Assembly (NCBI GenBank): GCA_027055005.1
Contig: JALUNR010000224.1
Coordinates: 1 to 6,286 of the forward strand
DNA: 6,286 bases
Origin: Campylobacterales bacterium
GTDB taxonomy: Bacteria; Campylobacterota; Campylobacteria; Campylobacterales; QNZT01
Direction of reading: 5' to 3'
Positions 1 to 5,521 of this stretch are shown here, piece after piece. Both the position numbers and the translations under genes were made by a program. The notes under the pieces are model-generated. The model made no database searches. It worked only from the letters and a program-made list of their open reading frames with translations, and was not told the origin of the DNA. Each line of letters begins with the position of its first letter. Positions within the stretch are counted from its first letter, which is position 1.

Positions 1-406
1 ATGGTATATCTCCACCTTTAAAAAGTCCAAAAACAACTGCCATAACAAGAGCTAAAAATACTGGTAAAAATACAGTTAAAAATCGCCCCATCATTTTTCC
101 CCAATAATAATCTTTTAAAGATACAGGGAAAGAGAGGATATACTCTAAAACATTACTCTCCCTATCTCCAGAGATAGACTTAACTGTTGTGATGAGTATA
201 AATATAGGGAGTATAATGATAGTAACTTGTATAAATATAAGAAGCATACGACTAAGCCCAGTAAAACCCATAACAACTGCATCGGAAACTCCTGTTATGA
301 AAAACAAAGCCATAAGTCCTCCAAAAACAATTGCATATACATAAAACCACTTACTTCTAAGAGATTCTTTTATATCTAAGTATGCTATTAAAAATAAATT
401 TTTCAT
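1..406 (-). CDS. nosY: NosY, ABC transporter permease for NosZ copper-site maturation (partial, C-terminus outside window)
   Basis: This is the membrane subunit of the NosDFY complex, which works with the NosF ATPase to drive copper-site assembly of nitrous oxide reductase. The reading frame stays open from the ATG at 406-404 to the window edge, giving 135 codons. NosY proteins are usually about 270 residues, so roughly the N-terminal half is visible. By eye there are hydrophobic segments near residues 20-38, 58-74 and 104-125. Between the last two lies a polar cytoplasmic stretch (about 75-104: SGDRESNVLEYILSFPVS, then a Lys/Gly segment ending GKMMGR), typical of ABC-2 type permeases with the pattern E/DR..NVLEY.L..PVS......GK..G. 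The start codon overlaps the nosL stop as ATGA (4-base overlap, 403-406), with a weak GGAAA upstream, so translation probably depends on nosL. The assignment rests on this pattern plus the nosD, nosF and nosL context. Confidence 0.9.
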   Translation of the reverse strand, partial: MKNLFLIAYLDIKESLRSKWFYVYAIVFGGLMALFFITGVSDAVVMGFTGLSRMLLIFIQVTIIILPIFILITTVKSISGDRESNVLEYILSFPVSLKDYYWGKMMGRFLTVFLPVFLALVMAVVFGLFKGGDIP

Positions 407-870
407 TGGTTTCCAACTTTTTGGTTATTTAATTTTTCTATTTTAAAGATTTTATTTTTTGTATAATTAAAATCATATAGTTTTTTATTTTTTGGTATAT
501 TATTTTTGCTATATGCACCAAATCCATAAGCCATAGGTGTTATCAAATCATCTGAATATTTTGCTTTTTTTGCATTTATCCATTTTCCACTTTTTGCATC
601 AGTTACATATATTCTTGCTTCTTTTGCCCATGGAATTTTTTCCTCTTTTAGCCATAAAACAGCACAACCTATATCATCAAATTTATAAACTTTGTTAGTT
701 TTTAGATTTATAATTTGGGCAGCAAACTTTCTTTCACTTATAGCCATCTTGCATCTCTCACACATATCTCTATCCCAATGCATTTTAGCCACACCACCTG
801 TTCTTTTTTCGCATCCAGTAAAATTTAAAATTAAGAAGAGTAGAAGTACTAAATAGTTAAATTTTTTCAT
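403..870 (-). CDS. nosL: NosL, periplasmic copper chaperone lipoprotein
   Basis: NosL is an outward-facing lipoprotein that binds Cu(I) and passes it to NosD for NosZ maturation. The protein has 155 residues. A short Lys-containing start and a hydrophobic segment (about 5-17) lead to a lipobox ending NFTGC, so Cys20 is the likely lipidated residue. Family hallmarks follow: WDRDMCERCKMAISERKFAA with Cys37, Cys40 and Met42 (the C-x-M part is the expected Cu(I) site), FDDIGCAVLW around Cys69, VTDAKSGKWINAKKAKY around 89-105, and TPMAYGFGAY with Met113, the later conserved Met. The length is normal for the family. The gene starts inside the end of nosF (14-base overlap, different frame) with AAAGG at 880-884 as ribosome binding site, and its stop overlaps the nosY start. 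Its place between nosF and nosY is less usual than a position at the cluster end. Confidence 0.95.
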   Translation of the reverse strand: MKKFNYLVLLLFLILNFTGCEKRTGGVAKMHWDRDMCERCKMAISERKFAAQIINLKTNKVYKFDDIGCAVLWLKEEKIPWAKEARIYVTDAKSGKWINAKKAKYSDDLITPMAYGFGAYSKNNIPKNKKLYDFNYTKNKIFKIEKLNNQKVGNQ

Positions 871-1498
871 CTTCTACTACCTTTCCTAAATCCATATAGA
901 CTTTTCTGTTTACCAAAGTTTTCACTTCATCAAGTCGATGAGTAATAAATACTGTAGAACAATCATTTTTTATTTCCCTTAAAAGTTCATAAAATTTTTC
1001 TCTCCCTTTTGGGTCAAGATTTGCAGTTGGCTCATCAAAAATCAAAAGTCTACTTTCCTTACTTAAAGCTATGGCTATAAGAAGCTTTTGCTTCATACCA
1101 CCTGAAAGTTTAAAAAATGGCTTTGATAGGTTTTGTTTGATACTAAGTTCTAATCTATCAGCTTCTTTTATTATCATAGATTTATCTATATTAGAACTTT
1201 TTACTACATACCTTATCAGTTCATCCAAACTTAGTTTTATTGGAGGTGGAAGTTGTGGAATAAATCCTACATTTTTTAAAACTTCAACTCTGTTTTTTAT
1301 AGGGTCTTTTCCATTAACCTCTATCTTTCCACTATCAATATGATAAAAACCTAAGATTGCCCTCACAAGTGTAGTTTTACCAGCACCATTGGGCCCCATC
1401 ATAGCTATATGTTCGCCTTTATCTATCGATATACTTACATTATTTAAAACTTTAGTCCCAGTAAAATTTTTTGTTACATTTTTAACTTCTACTAACAT
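857..1498 (-). CDS. nosF: NosF, ABC transporter ATPase of the NosDFY copper-maturation complex
   Basis: This cytoplasmic ATPase powers the NosY permease and, through it, NosD. The 213-residue protein has every ABC landmark in order: Walker A GPNGAGKT (35-42), Q-loop Gln82 in FIPQ, signature LSGGMKQK (131-138), Walker B LLIFDEP with catalytic Glu156, D-loop NLD (160-162) and switch His187 in FITHR. No key residue is missing, so it should be an active ATPase. It is somewhat shorter than many NosF proteins (often 230-300 residues) and ends soon after the nucleotide-binding fold. The ATG follows the nosH TAA with no base between (TAAATG). The upstream ribosome binding site is weak, which suggests coupling to nosH. 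The fold alone says only ABC importer or exporter; the NosF call comes from the flanking nosH, nosL, nosY and nosD. Confidence 0.94.
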   Translation of the reverse strand: MLVEVKNVTKNFTGTKVLNNVSISIDKGEHIAMMGPNGAGKTTLVRAILGFYHIDSGKIEVNGKDPIKNRVEVLKNVGFIPQLPPPIKLSLDELIRYVVKSSNIDKSMIIKEADRLELSIKQNLSKPFFKLSGGMKQKLLIAIALSKESRLLIFDEPTANLDPKGREKFYELLREIKNDCSTVFITHRLDEVKTLVNRKVYMDLGKVVEDEKI

Positions 1499-2410
1499 TT
1501 AAACTAAATCTTTCAATCTAAACTCATAATTATAAGCATCTGTATGACATACATCAAAACATCTACCACATAGTGTGCAATCTCCATTTACGATTATTTC
1601 TGTTTTTTTACCCTTTTCTTTCCTATCTTTATCATATTTAGCTTTTGCTATCTCTAAAACATGATCTTCAAAACAAGCCTTAAAACAAGCTCCACAGTGA
1701 TCACATTTATCCATATCCCATTTTACTTTTGTCATACTAACCCAACCAAGCAGGTTATATGTAGTTCCAACAGGACAGATATATTTACACCATGCTCTTC
1801 TTGAGTAAAATATCTCAAACAAAAGTATTACAAAAACCCAAACAATAGCTAAACTCCAACCATAAACTATAAATCTACTGATAATCCCAATAGGATTTAT
1901 CACTTCAAATACTAAAAAGCCATCTACAAAAGCAGCCACTATAAAGGCAATCCAAAAGAAAAATCTAATATTAGGATTAAATTTTCTCTCTTTTATGATT
2001 TTTTTCTTTACTAATCGATAATGAATATACTCCCCTATCTCACTCAAAAGTCCATAAGGACAAACCCAAGAACAGTAAGCTTTACCTCCAGCTAAAAAGT
2101 AAAAGATTATCAGTGTAACACTTCCTATTATGACATTTGTATGTATTTGATGTGTAGTCGCAAAAATTTCTATTGCTGTAAATGGATCTATTAGATGGAA
2201 CCCTAAAAGACGAGAGCCATTTAGTGTTCCCTCAAGGAACTGTATATCTATAAAAAATGAGAGGAAAAAGGCTAGATTTATAAGTATGATACTAATCCAT
2301 CTCCAAGCTCTTATAGTAAGTCTTCTTTTCCCCTTTTGATTTTTATATGTAAAAGTAGATAAAAAAGAGGAGTTTACTATCTCTTTTATACTTGCATTAT
2401 ATCTATCCAT
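1499..2410 (-). CDS. nosH: NosH, NapH-like membrane polyferredoxin (quinol dehydrogenase subunit)
   Basis: NosH is the integral membrane partner of NosG. By analogy with NapH it should oxidise menaquinol and pass electrons on through Fe-S clusters. The 303-residue protein shows hydrophobic segments at about 38-55, 92-108, 149-172 and 183-201, consistent with four membrane helices. Two CX3CP motifs follow helix ends: C113-SWV-CP and C208-KYI-CP, the pair characteristic of NapH and NosR-type proteins. The C-terminal domain carries two classic [4Fe-4S] motifs, Cys236/239/242/246 and Cys278/281/284/288. The start is well supported by a strong AAGGAGG six bases upstream. The gene follows nosC2 after 18 bases and abuts nosF. 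NapH itself has the same architecture, but there is no napA or napB here and nosD and nosF flank the region, so NosH is the better name. Confidence 0.93.
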   Translation of the reverse strand: MDRYNASIKEIVNSSFLSTFTYKNQKGKRRLTIRAWRWISIILINLAFFLSFFIDIQFLEGTLNGSRLLGFHLIDPFTAIEIFATTHQIHTNVIIGSVTLIIFYFLAGGKAYCSWVCPYGLLSEIGEYIHYRLVKKKIIKERKFNPNIRFFFWIAFIVAAFVDGFLVFEVINPIGIISRFIVYGWSLAIVWVFVILLFEIFYSRRAWCKYICPVGTTYNLLGWVSMTKVKWDMDKCDHCGACFKACFEDHVLEIAKAKYDKDRKEKGKKTEIIVNGDCTLCGRCFDVCHTDAYNYEFRLKDLV

Positions 2411-2416
2411 AATTCC

Positions 2417-2423
2417 CCTCCTT
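2417..2423 (-). promoter_or_regulatory. Strong ribosome binding site for nosH
   Basis: On the minus strand AAGGAGG sits six bases before the nosH ATG. It is the best Shine-Dalgarno match in the window and lies in the longest gap between genes (18 bases, 2411-2428). It suggests that nosH can be translated independently of nosC2, unlike most genes here, which overlap or abut. Confidence 0.8.
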
Positions 2424-2428
2424 TTATT

Positions 2429-2959
2429 TTATTTTTGACTCTCATCATATTTTTTTTGAAAAGTTGAAATCTCACTAGCTAAAGATTCTAACTGTTCTTC
2501 AGTCATATTTCCTAGAAGTCCATACATAACATAATTTTTTCTTTTACCACTTTTAAAATCATGCAAAGCATTTAAGATATAGTCTTTATCTCTACCCATT
2601 AGTTTTGGTCCTATGATTCCTTGTCCAATATTTCCATGACAAGAAGAACATCTTTTTTTGTATAATGGACTAACTTTAAAAGCAGCTATATTTCCTGCTT
2701 TTCTTTTTAATGCAGCTAATTTTTTTTGAATCTTTTTATCTTGTGAATCTGCATTTGATGTAGAGACAGTTTTTTGTATAACTACTGCTTTTGAGTTTTC
2801 AACTTTTGCCCCACCTAGTTTAGTATCTTCCATCGCTGTACTTTTGATAAGAGCATGTATCTTATCCAATTTGTGAACTTCTTTATCTAAACTAATCATA
2901 TGAGCACATGCCCATATTGCTAAAATAGTTGCAAATCCAGCTATAATATGTTTAATCAT
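2429..2959 (-). CDS. nosC2: NosC2, membrane-anchored monohaem cytochrome c
   Basis: This is a periplasmic c-type cytochrome expected to carry electrons between the NosGH quinol dehydrogenase and cytochrome c NosZ. The protein has 176 residues. Residues 5-23 are hydrophobic and act as a signal or uncleaved anchor; Cys18 in IWAC could be a poor lipobox, though Trp at -2 is unusual. A charged linker follows to about residue 90, then a class I cytochrome c domain: haem motif C104-SSC-H108, IGPKLMG (116-122), DFKSGKRKN (134-142) and Met145 as the probable sixth haem ligand. The C-terminal helix is EEQLESLASEISTF. It is paralogous to nosC1 just upstream. Its ATG overlaps the nosC1 stop as ATGA, with GAGGGGG (2965-2971) five bases before it. 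The symbol follows the Wolinella cluster nomenclature by position. Confidence 0.88.
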   Translation of the reverse strand: MIKHIIAGFATILAIWACAHMISLDKEVHKLDKIHALIKSTAMEDTKLGGAKVENSKAVVIQKTVSTSNADSQDKKIQKKLAALKRKAGNIAAFKVSPLYKKRCSSCHGNIGQGIIGPKLMGRDKDYILNALHDFKSGKRKNYVMYGLLGNMTEEQLESLASEISTFQKKYDESQK

Positions 2960-3525
2960 TGTTTCCCCCTCATCTTTTGTATTTGTTTGTTAAATTCTGC
3001 TATTTCATCAGCAATTGATTTTAGTTTTGAATCATCTATTTGTTCAACTAACTCTTTCATTAAAATATTTTTCTTTTTACCGCTTTTAAAATCCATAATC
3101 CTTTGATATATAAACTTTCCATCTTTACCTAAAAGAGATGGTCCTATAACTCCATTTGCATAATCATCATGACACGGAGAGCATTTTATAACATAATCAC
3201 GACTTAATCTTTTTATCATCATAGTTATTCGCACTCTCTCATAAGGACTTTTTATATGCAGATAAGCATCGATAGTAGTTCTTGTTTTGCTATCTTGTGA
3301 GTTATAATCTTTTTCTTTTTTCTTTTTATCAAGAGAATAGTAAAACTGTCCACCATCTTTGTTTTTTACTTCTTTATTTTTTATTTTTGTATCAACTACA
3401 TTTTCTGTTATTTTTATAGAAGCTTTTGGAGTTATCTCTTGAGTATTTTTTTCCTCTTTTTTACCACCTGAACAACCTACTAATAAAATCATTAGTACAA
3501 AAACTATACTTATACTTTTATACAT
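2956..3525 (-). CDS. nosC1: NosC1, monohaem cytochrome c lipoprotein
   Basis: This is the first of two tandem monohaem cytochromes c proposed to link NosGH to NosZ. I take the ATG at 3525 as the start (189 residues) because AAGGA lies seven bases upstream. The GTG eight codons further upstream would add a polar leader and has no better site. The N-terminus is a clear lipoprotein signal: a hydrophobic stretch and lipobox LLVGC, lipidated at Cys18. Residues about 20-110 form a Lys/Asp/Glu-rich linker of low complexity. The cytochrome domain has haem motif C115-SPC-H119, VIGPSLLG (126-133), DFKSGKKKN (145-153) and Met156 as likely axial ligand. By hand alignment from just before the first haem Cys to the final helix, about 28 of 65 positions match NosC2. 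The start overlaps the end of nosG by 8 bases. Confidence 0.88.
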   Translation of the reverse strand: MYKSISIVFVLMILLVGCSGGKKEEKNTQEITPKASIKITENVVDTKIKNKEVKNKDGGQFYYSLDKKKKEKDYNSQDSKTRTTIDAYLHIKSPYERVRITMMIKRLSRDYVIKCSPCHDDYANGVIGPSLLGKDGKFIYQRIMDFKSGKKKNILMKELVEQIDDSKLKSIADEIAEFNKQIQKMRGKQ

Positions 3526-4306
3526 CTCTTTTTCCTTTATATAGATCACTGAAACTTGCTCTTGGAACTATCTTTAAAACATTTGTTGGACAAAGCTCCA
3601 CACATGCTCCACAACCAACACAAGCTTCTCTTATTTCTGGTACTAATCCACCATCTTTTTTAATCATACCTATCGCATTTTGAGGATTATCAGGAAGTGG
3701 ACAAAGATCAGCACATATTGAACAATCTTTTCCTCTAAATTTATCTAATTTTTGTAAAAGCTGTTTTTGAAGTTTGCTTTTTTCACTATCACTTGAAGTT
3801 ATCCTCACTTTGTGTTTTTGTTTTTCACTACTACTTAAAACTTTTGTATGATCATAAATCCTATCTATCATACTATCAGTAACTTTTTTATTATGCTTAG
3901 CGATACAAGCATCTTCATTTATAACTACTGCCATACCCATGTGAACAAACTTTATATTGTCATGTTCGTGTTCAAGTGCTCCAGAAGGACAAGCTAGAAC
4001 ACAAGGAAAAGCTTCACAAAGATAACATCCTCTTTTAGTTGGATCTATATAAGCCATACCTAGACTTGCTCCTCCTTCAACTCCTTCTAACCTAATAGAG
4101 TCATAAGGACAAACTTGTAAGCATTGACCACATTTGATACAGAGTTTTAAAAACTCATCCTCTTTTACTGCTGCTGGTGGTCTTAAAATAAGTTTACTTG
4201 ATTTTAATTTTGGGGCATAATATATCCCTGCTCCAGCAGCTATGGCTAAAACTCCAAGTCCTGAAATCTGTTTTAAAAAATCTCTTCTTTTGTTTTCTTC
4301 ATTCAT
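3518..4306 (-). CDS. nosG: NosG, NapG-like periplasmic ferredoxin with four Fe-S cluster sites
   Basis: NosG should sit on the periplasmic face of the membrane with NosH and take electrons from menaquinol oxidation towards NosC1 and NosC2. The 262-residue protein begins with a twin-arginine signal (RRDFLK at 7-12, hydrophobic 15-31), which fits export of a folded Fe-S protein. Four cluster motifs follow: Cys56/59/62/66-Pro; Cys94/97/102/106-Pro; Cys134 with Cys195/198/202-Pro; Cys229/232/235/239-Pro. The LRPPAAV stretch after the signal is also NapG-like. In NapG the first Cys of cluster three is about seven residues before the second; here about 60 residues separate Cys134 from Cys195, most of them charged and Ser/Lys-rich. 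The ATG shares one base with the nosD stop (TAATG), with GAGGGG (4315-4320) as ribosome binding site. NapG is the alternative name, but the context is nos. Confidence 0.92.
   Translation of the reverse strand: MNEENKRRDFLKQISGLGVLAIAAGAGIYYAPKLKSSKLILRPPAAVKEDEFLKLCIKCGQCLQVCPYDSIRLEGVEGGASLGMAYIDPTKRGCYLCEAFPCVLACPSGALEHEHDNIKFVHMGMAVVINEDACIAKHNKKVTDSMIDRIYDHTKVLSSSEKQKHKVRITSSDSEKSKLQKQLLQKLDKFRGKDCSICADLCPLPDNPQNAIGMIKKDGGLVPEIREACVGCGACVELCPTNVLKIVPRASFSDLYKGKRDV
3533..3537 (-). promoter_or_regulatory. Ribosome binding site that decides the nosC1 start
   Basis: On the minus strand AAGGA is placed seven bases before the ATG at 3525-3523, inside the last codons of nosG. It favours that ATG over the in-frame GTG at 3549-3547. 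With the ATG the lipoprotein signal begins MYKS and is of normal length. Confidence 0.75.
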
Positions 4307-5520
4307 TATATTTTCCCCTCTATCATTTTTGGATGATTGTCTGTTAAAAGTTTAACTGGCTGCGAAATCGGTGCTAACTTTGTAAAAAAGTTTATGATTG
4401 AAACTACTGGAGAGCCATAGAAAAACTTTACATTTGGATTTAAAAGCCACATCTTATCTGCATAAAAATATAAAGTATGAGGAGTATCTCCTATTCCATC
4501 CTTATTTTTATCAAATCCTTCATAACTATCCCAATAATTTCCATCCCATTTGTTCTCAGTTACTCTTGTATTATAAGAATCATTTACAACATCATCTATA
4601 TTGCCTTTAAATACATTGTTTTTAAATATATTATTTAAACTCAAAGAATGAAAATGTACACCTTCGCTATTGTATAAAATATAATTGTTTTCTATGTGAT
4701 TATAAGTATCTGGTTCAAAAGGAGATCTATCTATATAAAGTCCTCTTGCACAGTATAAAATCTTATTGTTTTTTATTGTATAATTTGAACTATCTTTCAT
4801 ACCAATTCCAAGACCAGTAGTACCTAAAGAACTTTTGATAGTATTTCCAGTTGCAATAGTATCTTTTGAATACATAAAAAATATACCAACAAGATTTTTT
4901 ACAAAAACATTGTCTTTCACTATATTTTTACCTGTGTACATGAAGTGCAAAGAGTATCTTCCAAGTTCTCCATGATTATTTGCTATAACATTTTCATGAG
5001 AATACCAAACCACAAAATCACGAGATTTAAATATATAGTTATGTGTTAGATGATTATAATTACTATACCAAACTCTTATAGCATCACCTCTAATACCTAT
5101 ATCATAAGGTTTTGAAGTTATATAGTTATAACTGATATTATTTTCATCAGCTTGTTGCATATCTATACCAAAGAGTACATCTACCAATCTATTATTTATA
5201 ATATTGCAGTTTTTTACTTTATATAGTTTTACTCCTGCATCAACTCTTTCGTGTTCACTCCCACTTTTTCTAATAGTTAAGTTTTTTAGGGTTACAAAAT
5301 TACTTTTTATAGTAACTACTGTACCATTTCCATCTCCTTCTATGATGGCTTTTTGATTTTTACCATCTAAGATAAGAGGTTTATCTATGATAATATTTCC
5401 TTTATAAACTCCACTTGGTAACTCTAACTTTGAACCACTTTTTGCCCTATTTATTGCATCTTGCAAAATAGAAGCATTTAAAAAAAATGAAATCAAAATT
5501 AGAGCTATAATTTTCATCAT
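4306..5520 (-). CDS. nosD: NosD, periplasmic beta-helix protein for NosZ copper-site maturation
   Basis: NosD is the periplasmic part of the NosDFY complex. It receives Cu(I) from NosL and interacts with NosZ to build the CuZ site. The 404-residue protein has a Sec signal (about residues 2-16; cleavage after LNA is plausible). The body is made of short repeats of the kind N-N-x-I/F...G-I/V, typical of a right-handed parallel beta-helix; examples are around 107-120, 129-143, 179-195, 201-215, 224-240, 248-263 and 276-290. The C-terminal family signature NYWDSYEGFD...DGIGDTPH spans 328-348, followed by a Trp/Pro-rich tail. The length is usual for NosD. Two ATGs stand in tandem (5520 and 5517) one base after the nosB stop with only a weak ribosome binding site, so translation is probably coupled to nosB and either ATG may be used. 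Confidence 0.95.
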   Translation of the reverse strand: MMKIIALILISFFLNASILQDAINRAKSGSKLELPSGVYKGNIIIDKPLILDGKNQKAIIEGDGNGTVVTIKSNFVTLKNLTIRKSGSEHERVDAGVKLYKVKNCNIINNRLVDVLFGIDMQQADENNISYNYITSKPYDIGIRGDAIRVWYSNYNHLTHNYIFKSRDFVVWYSHENVIANNHGELGRYSLHFMYTGKNIVKDNVFVKNLVGIFFMYSKDTIATGNTIKSSLGTTGLGIGMKDSSNYTIKNNKILYCARGLYIDRSPFEPDTYNHIENNYILYNSEGVHFHSLSLNNIFKNNVFKGNIDDVVNDSYNTRVTENKWDGNYWDSYEGFDKNKDGIGDTPHTLYFYADKMWLLNPNVKFFYGSPVVSIINFFTKLAPISQPVKLLTDNHPKMIEGKI

Positions 5521-5521
5521 A

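Noticed and set aside
421..500. T-rich stretch that resembles a terminator tail
   Set aside because: It is Lys/Asn/Ile-rich coding sequence at the end of nosL, without a GC-rich stem, and translation continues into nosY.
1071..1343. Plus-strand open frame of 90 codons
   Set aside because: It lies wholly inside nosF on the opposite strand, covering the signature and Q-loop region, and its product looks like no protein I recognise.
3547..3549. GTG as start codon of nosC1
   Set aside because: It would place a polar eight-residue leader before the lipoprotein signal; the ATG at 3525 has a well-placed AAGGA.
3426..3683. Plus-strand open frame of 85 codons
   Set aside because: It is antisense to the nosG end and nosC1 start, both well supported; the composition is a by-product of AT-rich coding sequence.
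4398..4610. Plus-strand open frame of 70 codons
   Set aside because: It is antisense to the conserved C-terminal signature region of nosD and has no ribosome binding site or recognisable motif.
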